Shown: in pieces, positions 35,041 to 46,558 of the stretch
How positions within the stretch are numbered: the first letter of the stretch is position 1
How the letters are laid out: every line of letters starts with the position of its first letter
DNA from: Propionicimonas sp.
GTDB taxonomy: Bacteria; Actinomycetota; Actinomycetes; Propionibacteriales; Propionibacteriaceae
DNA: 64,000 nucleotides
Assembly: GCF_029975155.1 (NCBI RefSeq)
Contig: NZ_JARKPQ010000108.1
Coordinates: 62,001-126,000 of the forward strand
Reading direction: 5' to 3'
Program-made: the position numbers and the translations under genes
The notes under the pieces: generated by a model
Database searches by the model: none
Told to the model about the DNA's origin: nothing
The model's input: only the letters and a program-made list of their open reading frames with translations

Positions 35041-36459
35041 TCATGAGGTGACCCTAACCTGACCGGTGGCATGAGCGTCCAGTGCGAGGCCGGCCTGGCG
35101 GCGGCCGTCCGTCACGCAGTCGGGTACACCCACCCCGCGCAGCGCCGAACCGGCGATCCGCCAGGCCGGCAGGTGGGCGAGTCCGGCCTCGGCGGCCGCC
35201 ACCCTGGCCACGTGCCCGACGGTGTACTTCGGCATCACGGCCGACCAGCGGGCGACCCGGCTTGTGAGCGGAGCTTCCCGCGCGTCGAGGACGGCGCCCA
35301 CGTGCGCGATCACCCGCTCCCGCAACTCGTCGTCCGGGGCGTGGGCGATTGCACCGAGGCGTTCGGGCACGAACGCCCGGATCAGCACCACGTCGTCCGG
35401 TGCCCGCCCCGCCCACTTCGCGGAACTCACGGTGACGCCGCTGATCGGTGCGGGGTCCGCCTCCAGCCAGCCGTGGGAGTCGACCGGTGTGGCGAAGGCC
35501 GCGGACGGGTAGGCAAGCGTCACCACGGTGGAGGTGGCCAGTGGCACCCCGGCGAGCGCTTCCGCTGCCCGCGGTGCCGGCCCCGCCAGCAGCGCCGCCG
35601 AACTGGCCACCCCGCCGGCCAGGACCACCGCGTCCACCGACTCCACGGTGCCGTCGCCGAGCACGGCCTGCGTGCTCCCGTCCGGTTGCGGCCGGAGGTC
35701 GGTCACCGAGGTCCGCAGCCGAAGCTCGGCGCCGGCCTCGGCCAGGCGCCCGGCGACGGCGTCCACCAGGCTGCCGAGGCCGCCGCGCAGCGTGCGGAAC
35801 GGCGAACCGGGACCACGGCCGGCCGCGCGGGACTTCCGTCCCTGCGCGAGGGCAGCCAGCATCAGGCTGCGGTGCGTGCGCTCGTCCGTCCGCAGGGACG
35901 GCAGCACGGCGTCCAGGCTGAGTTCGTCCACGCTGGCTCCGTAGATGCCGCCCATCATCGGGTCGGCGAACCGCCGGACGATGCCGCTGCCCAGCCGCGC
36001 GCGCAGGAACGACCCGATCGCGACGTCCTCCCCGTCCCGCAGCTGCCGGGGCAGCACGAGGTCGAGGCCGGCGCGCAGCTTGTCCAGCGGCGAGAGGATC
36101 CCGGTGGTCACGAACGGGCCCAGCCGGGTGGGCAGCACCATGCCCATCCCCGAAGGCAGCGGACGGAGCCGTCCGCGCGAGCGCAGGAACACGATCCGCG
36201 ACCCCGAGGTGCCGATCACGTCGTCGGCCAGGCCGACCTCTTCGGCGAGCTGAAGGGCTGCCGGCCGGTAGCTGACGAAAGAGTCGGGGCCGTGCTCGAT
36301 CAGCAGGTCGTCGGCGACCTCGGTGTGCAGCTTGCCGCCCAGCCGGTCGGACGCCTCGACGAGCAGCACCTCCGCCGGATTCCGGCCGTCCGCGCCACGC
36401 ACGGCCTCCCAGGCCGCGGCCAGCCCGGTGATCCCGCCGCCGACGACCAGCAGCCTCAC
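35041..36459 (-). CDS. hemY: Coproporphyrinogen III oxidase, HemY/CgoX type
   Basis: FAD enzyme oxidising coproporphyrinogen III to coproporphyrin III. It is 472 aa. The dinucleotide-binding motif LLVVGGGITGLAAAWEA begins at residue 3, followed by VEASDRLGGKLHT. Later segments are IEHGPDSFVSY, DPMMGGIYGASVDELSL and a C-terminal IAGSALRGVGVPDCV. GTG at 36459 is chosen because the FAD fold begins there; the track's longer start runs into the radical SAM gene. It overlaps that gene's stop by 4 nt. The pairing with HemQ and HemH indicates the coproporphyrin rather than the protoporphyrin branch. Confidence 0.93.
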   Translation of the reverse strand: MRLLVVGGGITGLAAAWEAVRGADGRNPAEVLLVEASDRLGGKLHTEVADDLLIEHGPDSFVSYRPAALQLAEEVGLADDVIGTSGSRIVFLRSRGRLRPLPSGMGMVLPTRLGPFVTTGILSPLDKLRAGLDLVLPRQLRDGEDVAIGSFLRARLGSGIVRRFADPMMGGIYGASVDELSLDAVLPSLRTDERTHRSLMLAALAQGRKSRAAGRGPGSPFRTLRGGLGSLVDAVAGRLAEAGAELRLRTSVTDLRPQPDGSTQAVLGDGTVESVDAVVLAGGVASSAALLAGPAPRAAEALAGVPLATSTVVTLAYPSAAFATPVDSHGWLEADPAPISGVTVSSAKWAGRAPDDVVLIRAFVPERLGAIAHAPDDELRERVIAHVGAVLDAREAPLTSRVARWSAVMPKYTVGHVARVAAAEAGLAHLPAWRIAGSALRGVGVPDCVTDGRRQAGLALDAHATGQVRVTS

Positions 36460-37592
36460 TTGACAGGCTTGGGCACGTAGGGGCACAGCGGGTCGGACTC
36501 CAGCGGGTCGCCGGTCCACGCGTAGGCCCGTGCCCGCGAGCCGCCGCACCAGTCGTGGAACTCGCAGACCCCGCAGCGTCCCTTGAACTGGTCGGGATCG
36601 CGGAGCGAGCGCATCAGCGGCTCGTCGCGGTACAGCTCGACGAGCGAGCGGTCCTTGACGTTGCCGACGCTCACCGGCAGGAAGCCGGACGGGGTGACCT
36701 CGCCCAGGTTGGAGACGAACACGATCCCGTTGCCGTCACGGATGCCGAACGCCCGCGACATCGGGTGCGCCTCGACCTCCTCCTTGGTCTTGCCCGACCG
36801 CAGCAGCGGCTGGGCCATCAGCCGGCGGAAGTGCATGGCCTCGGTGGTCTTGACCCGGAACGGCGCCTCCCGGTTGGTCTTCGCCGCCCAGAGCAGCCAC
36901 TTCTCCGCGTCGCCGGGGGTGAGCTCCGACAGCTGCGTGCCGCGGCCGATCGAGATCAGGAAGAACAGGCTCCACTGCATCAGCGTGTGCTGGCTGAGCA
37001 GCTCGTAGGTCGCCGGCAGGTCGGCCGCCGTCTGCGCGGTGACCAGGGTGTTCACCTGCACGGGCACCTCGGCCTCCGCCGCGATGTCGAGCGCCTCGAG
37101 GGTGGCGTCGAAGGTGCCCGGCACCATCCGCACACCGTCGTGGAAGGCCGCGGTCGAGCCGTCCAGCGACAGCGAGATCGCCTGGATGCCCGCCTCCTTC
37201 ATCCAGTAGATCCGCTCGCGGGTGAGCAGCGGTGTGACCGCGGGGGCCAGCGAGACGCCGATGCCGCGCTCGGTGGCGGCCGCCACCAGCTGGGGCAGGT
37301 CGCCGCGACGCAGCGGGTCGCCGCCGGTCATCACCACGTGCGGCAGCGACTCGCCCGGGCCGGCGAAGCCGAGGATGTCGTCCAGCAGCCCGATCGCCTG
37401 CGCCGTGGACAGCTCGCCCGGCATCGGATCGGGCATCGCCGTGGCGCGGCAGTGCCGGCAGGCCAGCCCGCAGGCGTTGGTGAGCTCCCAGTAGATGATC
37501 ATCGGCGCCCGGTTGTAGGCCCAGCCCTCCGGCTTCACCGAACCGATGCCGTGCGCGTGCGCGGGCCGGGTCGTCGCGGTGGGATGGGCCAT
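36456..37592 (-). CDS. AhbD/NirJ-like radical SAM-SPASM protein in the heme operon
   Basis: A 378-aa radical SAM enzyme. The cluster motif is NACGLACRHCRATA (CxxxCxxC, about residue 41), then MTGGDPLRRGDL. The C-terminal SPASM-like region CGVCEFHDWCGGSRARAYA plus DPLCPY gives four cysteines for a second Fe-S cluster, as in AhbD and NirJ; the extra cysteine of the usual CGGCRARA is Ser here. AhbD decarboxylates iron-coproporphyrin in the siroheme route, a step that HemQ already covers in this operon, so the role is uncertain. An anaerobic HemQ substitute is possible. ATG at 37592 is 1 nt after the hemE stop. Confidence 0.82.
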   Translation of the reverse strand: MAHPTATTRPAHAHGIGSVKPEGWAYNRAPMIIYWELTNACGLACRHCRATAMPDPMPGELSTAQAIGLLDDILGFAGPGESLPHVVMTGGDPLRRGDLPQLVAAATERGIGVSLAPAVTPLLTRERIYWMKEAGIQAISLSLDGSTAAFHDGVRMVPGTFDATLEALDIAAEAEVPVQVNTLVTAQTAADLPATYELLSQHTLMQWSLFFLISIGRGTQLSELTPGDAEKWLLWAAKTNREAPFRVKTTEAMHFRRLMAQPLLRSGKTKEEVEAHPMSRAFGIRDGNGIVFVSNLGEVTPSGFLPVSVGNVKDRSLVELYRDEPLMRSLRDPDQFKGRCGVCEFHDWCGGSRARAYAWTGDPLESDPLCPYVPKPVK

Positions 37593-37593
37593 A

Positions 37594-38640
37594 TCAGGAC
37601 TCCTGCTCGGGTGGGATGGAGTGGACGAGGTCGACGAGCCTGGTGAGCACGTCGGGATCGGTGTCCGGCGGTACGCCGTGGCCGAGGTTGAACACGTGGC
37701 CGGGAGCAGCGGCGCCCCGCCGGACGACGTCGCGGGCCGCGGCCTCCAGCGTTGCCCAGTCGGCCGCCAGTACCGCGGGGTCGAGGTTGCCCTGCAGCGG
37801 CACCCGGCCGCCGAGCAGCGCGGACGCCTCGTCCAGGCCGATGTCGGAGGCGACGCCGACCACGTCCGCCCCGGCGGCCAGCAGATCGGGCAACAGGTCG
37901 CGGGTGGCGGTGCCGAAGTGCACCCGTGGCACGTCGAGGTCGGCGACGGCCGTGAACACCGCGGTGGAGTGCGGCTGGACGGACGCGCGGTACTCGGCGG
38001 GGGAGAGTCGTCCGACCCAGGAGTCGAACAACTGGACGGCGACCGCCCCGGCCTCGACCTGCGCCCGCAGGAACGTGGACGTGAGTCTGCCCACCCAGGC
38101 CAGCAGCCGGTGCCAGGTCGGCGGGTCGGTCGCCAGCAGCGCCCGGGTGGCCGGCAGCTCGCGGTCGGGCCGGCCCTCGACGAGGTAGGACGCCAGCGTG
38201 AACGGCGCGCCGGCGAAACCGATCAGGGGCACGCCACCGAGCTGGGCGACCGACGCCGCGACCCCGTCCCGCACCGGGGCGAGGGCTACCGGGTCGAGTT
38301 CCGGCAGGGCGGCCACGTCCGCGGCGGTCCGTACCGGCGCATCGAGCACCGGACCGATCCCGGGCACGATCTCGACCGCCACCCCGGCCAGCCGGAGCGG
38401 CACCACGATGTCGGAGAAGAAGATGGCGGCGTCCACGTCGTGGCGACGGACCGGCTGGCAGGTGATCTCCGCGGCGAGTTCCGGGTTCAGGCAGGCGTCG
38501 AGCATCGCGGTGCCCTCGCGGACCGCGCGGTATTCCGGCAGCGACCGGCCGGCCTGGCGCATGAACCACACCGGGCGCCGCGAGGTGGGCTGCCCGCGAT
38601 AGGCGGCCAGCAGCGGTGCCGCGGTGATGGTCGCGGTCAC
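37594..38640 (-). CDS. hemE: Uroporphyrinogen decarboxylase
   Basis: Decarboxylates uroporphyrinogen III to coproporphyrinogen III. It is 348 aa. Active-site and family segments include PVWFMRQAGRSLPEYRAVR, DAAIFFSDIVVPL, GFAGAPFTLASYLVEG, and GHVFNLGHGVPPDTDP near the end. GTG at 38640 overlaps the hemA stop by 4 nt. The gene ends 1 nt before the radical SAM start, so the chain is clearly a single transcript. Confidence 0.95.
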   Translation of the reverse strand: MTATITAAPLLAAYRGQPTSRRPVWFMRQAGRSLPEYRAVREGTAMLDACLNPELAAEITCQPVRRHDVDAAIFFSDIVVPLRLAGVAVEIVPGIGPVLDAPVRTAADVAALPELDPVALAPVRDGVAASVAQLGGVPLIGFAGAPFTLASYLVEGRPDRELPATRALLATDPPTWHRLLAWVGRLTSTFLRAQVEAGAVAVQLFDSWVGRLSPAEYRASVQPHSTAVFTAVADLDVPRVHFGTATRDLLPDLLAAGADVVGVASDIGLDEASALLGGRVPLQGNLDPAVLAADWATLEAAARDVVRRGAAAPGHVFNLGHGVPPDTDPDVLTRLVDLVHSIPPEQES

Positions 38641-39890
38641 GCGTCAGCCTCGACCTCGATGCCGAACAGCGTCTGCAGGGCGTGCGAGTAGTCGGCCAGC
38701 TCGCCGGAGCGGGCGAGCTCCGCCGCCCGGAGCGACGGGGTGTGCAGCAACGCGTTGGACACCCGGCGCAGCGACCGGGCGACCGCCGCGGCCGTCTCGG
38801 GGTCGTAGCGGCGCGCGGCCGCCTCGATCTCGCGCTCGATGAACTGGCTGACGTGGGCGCGCATGGCGGTGACGGCCGGGGTGGCCGCCCGGCCCTGCTC
38901 GAGGTGCAGGTAGGTGTCCACGCCGCGGGCGACCAGGTCGCGCGCGGCCAGCACGGACGCGGTCTGCTCGGTCGGCGCGTGGGCGCCGACCTCCTCCAGA
39001 TCGATCAGGTCGATGTTGAGCAGCCCGGCGGCGTCGGGGGCGACGTCCCCGGCGAGGGAGAGGTCGAGGACGGGCAGCAGCGCCGTCGCCGACGCCCGTG
39101 CCGCCGCCAGCTGTGCGGCGGACACCAGCGGGCCCTGGGAACTCTCGCCGCCGCTGCAGGTGACCAGCAGGTCGGCGGCGGCGATCGCGTCCGCGAGGCC
39201 GTCCATCGGCACGGGCTGGACGGGGTGCGTCGCGGCGAACTGCCGGGCGCGGTCGCTGGGGGAGTACACCCACAGGTCGGTGCAGCCGAGGCGGGACAGG
39301 GCCGCGGTGACCACTCGCGCGTAGCTGCCGGTGCCGACGACGACCGTGCGGCGTCCCGCCAGCGGGAAGTGTCGCTGCTCGACCAACTGCAGCCCGACCT
39401 GGGCGATGGACCGCCCGGCCGCGCCGAGGTCCGTCCCAGTGCTGACGGCTTTCGCCGTGGCGAGCGCGGCGTGGAACAGCCGGTGCAGCGACGCGGTGGC
39501 GCGCTCACCGGACGTGGCCAGTGCCTCGCGCACCTGGCCGATGATCTCCGCCTCGCCGACCACCATCGAGTCCAGGCCGCTGGCGACCTCGAGCAGGTGC
39601 TGCACGGCCGCCTGGCCCGCGTAGACCTCGAACTGGTCGACCAGCCCGCGCTGGGCCGGGGGCAGGGCGGTGCGGACGGCGTCCAGCGCCGCCTCGAGAC
39701 CGGTGTGGAACGTGGGGGACTCGAAGTAGACCTCGAACCGGTTGCACGTGCTGAGCAGTACCTGGCCGGCCAGGCCCGCGGTGTCGAGCGCTTCGCGGAT
39801 CGGCGCGGCCGCCTGGCTCAGGTGCGCCAGCTCGTCCAGCGGGACGAGGTGATGGCTGAGGCCGACGGCGCTAATGGGCACGCCCAGCAT
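38637..39890 (-). CDS. hemA: Glutamyl-tRNA reductase
   Basis: First committed step of the C5 tetrapyrrole pathway: NADPH-dependent reduction of glutamyl-tRNA to glutamate semialdehyde. It is 417 aa. SAVGLSHHLVPLDELAHL is the N-terminus and LLSTCNRFEVYFES carries the catalytic cysteine. SGLDSMVVGEAEIIGQVREA is the central signature, and VVGTGSYARVVTAAL the NADPH fold. It heads the minus-strand heme operon; hemL and hemB are not in the window. ATG at 39890 fits the family N-terminus, with no clear Shine-Dalgarno. Confidence 0.95.
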   Translation of the reverse strand: MLGVPISAVGLSHHLVPLDELAHLSQAAAPIREALDTAGLAGQVLLSTCNRFEVYFESPTFHTGLEAALDAVRTALPPAQRGLVDQFEVYAGQAAVQHLLEVASGLDSMVVGEAEIIGQVREALATSGERATASLHRLFHAALATAKAVSTGTDLGAAGRSIAQVGLQLVEQRHFPLAGRRTVVVGTGSYARVVTAALSRLGCTDLWVYSPSDRARQFAATHPVQPVPMDGLADAIAAADLLVTCSGGESSQGPLVSAAQLAAARASATALLPVLDLSLAGDVAPDAAGLLNIDLIDLEEVGAHAPTEQTASVLAARDLVARGVDTYLHLEQGRAATPAVTAMRAHVSQFIEREIEAAARRYDPETAAAVARSLRRVSNALLHTPSLRAAELARSGELADYSHALQTLFGIEVEADA

Positions 39891-39982
39891 GGTAACCCGT
39901 TCCCCGCACCGTTCCGACCCGGTGGCCGCCCCGTCCCACCCCTCCCGTGCGTGCCACCCGTCCCTGATGGCTGCCGAAACCT

Positions 39983-40014
39983 GCCGAAGCTGCCGAACCT
40001 TCGGCAGCTTCGGC
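39983..40014. promoter_or_regulatory. Perfect 15-bp hairpin in the hemA/argC divergent gap
   Basis: GCCGAAGCTGCCGAA-CC-TTCGGCAGCTTCGGC is a perfect dyad built from repeated TGCCGAA/TTCGGCA heptamers; another TTCGGCAGCTTCGG follows at 40019. It lies about 93 nt from hemA and 73 nt from argC, so it is not a terminator of either. It could be a leader hairpin for hemA or a multi-site operator. Confidence 0.6.
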
Positions 40015-40054
40015 GACTTTCGGCAGCTTCGGGGCGGGGTCGGCCGGTGAGGCC

Positions 40055-41124
<1,070 letters not shown>

Positions 41125-41126
41125 AG

Positions 41127-41250
41127 CACCCCACGAAGCTCTTCTCCTCCGCTGCGCTCCTCCGAACAACTTCGCGGGGACCCCGCGTGCACACCCCACA
41201 GAGTTCTTCTCCTCCGCTGCGCTCCCCCGAACAACTCTGCGGGGGCCCCG
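41127..41250. repeat. 65-bp tandem duplication between argC and argJ
   Basis: Two copies start at 41127 and 41192, sharing CACCCCAC and TTCTCCTCCGCTGCGCTCC. In copy 1 the ends are CGAAG and CTTCG; in copy 2 they are CAGAGTT and AACTCTG. Both remain complementary despite base changes, as if a stem is conserved. No ORF of interest is present. Confidence 0.8.
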
Positions 41251-41251
41251 A

Positions 41252-42406
41252 ATGAGCGTCACGGCAGCCAGGGGCTTCACCGCGGCCGGCGTGACCGCCG
41301 GGATCAAGGCCTCAGGGAGGCCCGACCTCGCCCTGGTGGTCAACGAGGGCCCGGACGCGCACGCCGCCGGCGTGTTCACGTCCAACAAGTTCACCGCCGC
41401 CCCCGTGCAGTGGAGTCGCGACGCGGTCAGGAACGGCAGGCTGGCCGCCGTCGTGCTGAACTCCGGCGGCGCCAACGCCTGCACGGGCTCGGCCGGACTC
41501 GCCGATGCCCAGAAGATGGCCGAGTGGACGGGCGCCGAGGTCGGCTGCGCCGCCGGTGACGTCGCGGTCTGCTCGACCGGGCTGATCGGTGTCCGGCTGC
41601 CGATGGACCCGGTCCTCACCGGCATCCAGTTGGCCGCCCAGGACCTCGCCCACACCGGTGGACCGTCGGCGGCGGAGGCGATCCGGACCACGGACACCGT
41701 CGCCAAGGAGGCCGTCCACACCTCGCCCGACGGTTGGACGATCGGCGGCATGGCGAAGGGCGCGGGCATGCTCGCCCCCGCCCTGGCGACGATGCTGGTC
41801 GTGGTCACCACGGATGCGGTCGTTCCCCCGGCAGAGCTGGACGCCGCGCTGCGGACCGCGACCGGCTTCACGTTCGACCGCACGGACTCCGACGGCTGCA
41901 TGTCCACCAACGACACCGTGCTGCTGCTGTCCTCGGGTGCCTCGGGGGTCGCGCCCGATCCCGCCGAGTTCTCCGAGGCGCTGACCGCGGTCTGCGCGGA
42001 CCTCGCCAGGCAGCTGCTGGCCGACGCCGAGGGTTCCGCGCACGACATCGAGGTCCGGGTGGAGGGTGCGGTGACCGAGGCCGACGCACTCGCCGTCGCC
42101 CGTGCGATCGCCCGCAGCAACCTGTTCAAGTGCGCGATCTTCGGCAACGACCCGAACTGGGGCCGGGTGCTCGCGTCCGCCGGCACGGTCCAGGCCGACT
42201 ACGACCCCGAGCACGTCGACGTCGCCTTCAACGGCGTCCGGGTGTTCGTGGACGGCCAGCTGGGTGCCGACCGCTCCGAGGTCAGCCTCGCCGCCCGCGA
42301 GGTGCTGGTCGAGGTGCACCTCCACGCCGGGGACGCCTCCGCCGCGATCTGGACCAACGACCTCACCTACGACTACGTCAAAGAGAACGCGGAGTACTCG
42401 ACATGA
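41252..42406 (+). CDS. argJ: Bifunctional ornithine acetyltransferase / N-acetylglutamate synthase
   Basis: Recycles the acetyl group from N-acetylornithine to glutamate. It is 384 aa. The self-cleavage and nucleophile region is [16 protein letters not shown] (usual form GMIAPNMATML), with the threonine preceding [17 protein letters not shown] and the late NPNWGR-like [15 protein letters not shown] are other signatures. ATG at 41252 follows the second repeat copy, which ends in GGGGGCCCCGA and gives only a weak ribosome site. The stop overlaps argB by 4 nt. Confidence 0.95.
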   Translation: MSVTAARGFTAAGVTAGIKASGRPDLALVVNEGPDAHAAGVFTSNKFTAAPVQWSRDAVRNGRLAAVVLNSGGANACTGSAGLADAQKMAEWTGAEVGCAAGDVAVCSTGLIGVRLPMDPVLTGIQLAAQDLAHTGGPSAAEAIRTTDTVAKEAVHTSPDGWTIGGMAKGAGMLAPALATMLVVVTTDAVVPPAELDAALRTATGFTFDRTDSDGCMSTNDTVLLLSSGASGVAPDPAEFSEALTAVCADLARQLLADAEGSAHDIEVRVEGAVTEADALAVARAIARSNLFKCAIFGNDPNWGRVLASAGTVQADYDPEHVDVAFNGVRVFVDGQLGADRSEVSLAAREVLVEVHLHAGDASAAIWTNDLTYDYVKENAEYST

Positions 42407-43284
42407 TCGACGCGGGGGACAAGGCGGCCATCCTGATCGAGGCCCTGCCGTGGCTGGAGAGCTACGTCGGGAAGACGATCGTGGTCAAGTACGGCGGCAA
42501 CGCGATGGTCGACGAGGCGCTCAAGGCCGCCTTCGCCGAGGACATCGTGTTCCTGCGCATGGTCGGGGTGAAGCCGGTCGTCGTGCACGGCGGCGGACCG
42601 CAGATCTCGTCCATGCTGAAGCGGCTGGGCATCACCAGCGAGTTCCGCGGTGGCCTGCGGGTGACCACGCCCGAGGCGATGGACGTGGTGCGCATGGTGC
42701 TGATGGGGCAGGTGAACCGGGAACTGGTCGGGCTGCTGAACGCGCACGGCCCGCTGGCCGTCGGGCTGTCGGGCGAGGACGCCGGCCTGCTCACGGCTGA
42801 GCGCAAGGGCCTGGAGCTGGACGGGGAGGAGATCGACCTCGGTCTGGTCGGCGAGGTGGCGGAGGTCAACCCCGGCGCCGTGCTCGACCTGATCAACGCC
42901 GGCCGCATCCCGGTGGTGGCCACCGTCGCGCCCGACGAGGAGGGGCAGGTGCACAACGTGAACGCCGACACCGCTGCGGGCGCCCTGGCCGCCGCGCGCG
43001 GCGCCGAGCGCCTGGTGGTGCTCACCGACGTGCCGGGCCTCTATGCGGACTGGCCGAACTCGACCGAGGTGATCCACCAGCTCGACGCCGACGCCCTTGC
43101 CGCGCTGCTGCCCACGCTCGCGTCCGGGATGATCCCGAAGATGGAGGCCTGTCTGGACGCCGTGCGCGCCGGGGTGCCGAGAGCAACCGTGATCGACGGC
43201 CGGGTGCCGCACTCGCTGCTGCTGGAGATCTTCACCGACGAGGGCGTGGGCACGATGGTGCTCGCGCCGGAGGCCGCGAGGTGA
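42403..43284 (+). CDS. argB: Acetylglutamate kinase
   Basis: Phosphorylates N-acetylglutamate, the usual arginine-feedback step. It is 293 aa. [15 protein letters not shown] (phosphate binding), [18 protein letters not shown], and [12 protein letters not shown] are diagnostic. ATG at 42403 gives [19 protein letters not shown]; the longer ORF in the track extends back into argJ antiframe sequence. It overlaps both neighbours by 4 nt. Confidence 0.95.
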   Translation: MIDAGDKAAILIEALPWLESYVGKTIVVKYGGNAMVDEALKAAFAEDIVFLRMVGVKPVVVHGGGPQISSMLKRLGITSEFRGGLRVTTPEAMDVVRMVLMGQVNRELVGLLNAHGPLAVGLSGEDAGLLTAERKGLELDGEEIDLGLVGEVAEVNPGAVLDLINAGRIPVVATVAPDEEGQVHNVNADTAAGALAAARGAERLVVLTDVPGLYADWPNSTEVIHQLDADALAALLPTLASGMIPKMEACLDAVRAGVPRATVIDGRVPHSLLLEIFTDEGVGTMVLAPEAAR

Positions 43285-44542
43285 GCGTCGTCGCCGCCGG
43301 CGGCAGCCAGGCCGAGCTGACCGCCCGGTACAGCCATGCGCTGATGAACACCTTCGGTGCGCCGAAGCGGGTGTTCGTGCGGGGCGAGGGCGTCCACCTG
43401 TGGGACGCCGACGGCAACCGCTACCTCGACCTGCTCGCCGGGCTCGCCGTGAACGCGCTCGGCCACGCCCACCCGCAGGTGCTCGGCGCGATCTCCTCGC
43501 AGCTGTCCACGCTGGGCCACGTGTCGAACTTCTTCGCCACGCCCACCCAGATCGCGCTCGCCGAACGGCTGGCCGGCTTCGTCACGGCCAACTCGCCGGG
43601 GCTGGAAGCGAGGGTGTTCTTCACCAACTCCGGCACGGAGGCCAACGAGGCCGGCTTCAAGATCACCCGGCGCACCGGGCGCACCAAGCTGGTCGCGATG
43701 GAGGGCGCCTTCCACGGCCGCAGCCTCGGCGCGCTGGCGCTGACCGCCAACCCGGCGTACCGGGAGCCGTTCGAGCCGTTGCCCGGCGAGGTCACCTTCG
43801 TGCCCTACGGGGACGCGGACGCTCTCGTCGCGGTCCTCGACGAGACCGTGGCGGCCGTGATCGTCGAACCGATCCAGGGCGAGAACGGCGTGGTGGAACC
43901 GCCGTCGGACTTCCTGGCCCGCGCCCGCGAGCTGACGTCGGGCGTCGGCGCGCTGCTCTGGATCGACGAGGTGCAGACCGGCATGGGCCGCTGTGGCGAC
44001 TGGCTGGCCAGCACGGCGTCCGGCGTAACCGCGGACATCGTCACCTTCGCCAAGGGTCTCGGCAACGGCTTCCCGGTGGGCGCCTGCGTGGCCACCGGCG
44101 AGGCCGCCGCGCTGCTGGGACCGGGCTCGCACGGCACGACCTTCGGCGGCAACCCGGTCGCTGCGGCGGCCGGCCTCGCGGTGATCGGCATCATCGAGCG
44201 GGACGGCCTGCTGGAGCGCACGACGGCCGCCGGCAACCGGCTGGCGGCGGGGATCATGGCCCTCGGGCATCCCCAGGTCGTCGGCGTGCGCGGACGGGGC
44301 CTGCTCCGCGGCGTCGTGCTCGCCGACCCGATCGCCCCCGCCGTCGCGGAGGCCGCCCTCGATGCCGGCTTCGTGATCAACGCCCCGCGCCCGAACGTGC
44401 TGCGCCTGGCCCCGCCGCTGATCATTCCCGAGGCCGAGATCGACCGCTTCGTCGCCGCCCTCGCCACCCTGCTCCCTGAGCCTGACGAAGGGCCTGAGCC
44501 CCCCGCGCCTCAATCGCTGGTCGAGCCTGTCGAGACCCAGCC

Positions 44543-44546
<4 letters not shown>
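43281..44546 (+). CDS. argD: Acetylornithine aminotransferase with repeat-derived C-terminus
   Basis: PLP enzyme converting N-acetylglutamate semialdehyde to N-acetylornithine. It is 421 aa. [28 protein letters not shown] and [14 protein letters not shown] (catalytic Lys) are the class III aminotransferase motifs. GTG at 43281 overlaps argB by 4 nt. The last about 24 codons ([11 protein letters not shown]...[10 protein letters not shown]) are encoded by a family C element and a family B element, so the native C-terminus has been replaced or extended by dispersed repeats. The stop still overlaps argR by 4 nt. Confidence 0.95.
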
Positions 44547-46442
<1,896 letters not shown>

Positions 46443-46463
46443 CCCGGCCGGGACGAGCCCTGC

Positions 46464-46491
46464 GTGCGGAAGAGCCGATCTCCTTCCGCAC
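46464..46491 (+). terminator. argH terminator hairpin
   Basis: GTGCGGAAG and CTTCCGCAC form a 9-bp stem with a 10-nt loop, 21 nt after the argH stop. No U-tract is present. Confidence 0.6.
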
Positions 46492-46558
46492 ACGCGATAA
46501 GCTGTGAGCCGACTGGGTCGCTCCGGAACGCGGCCATCCTTCTCCTGGAGCCCTCACC

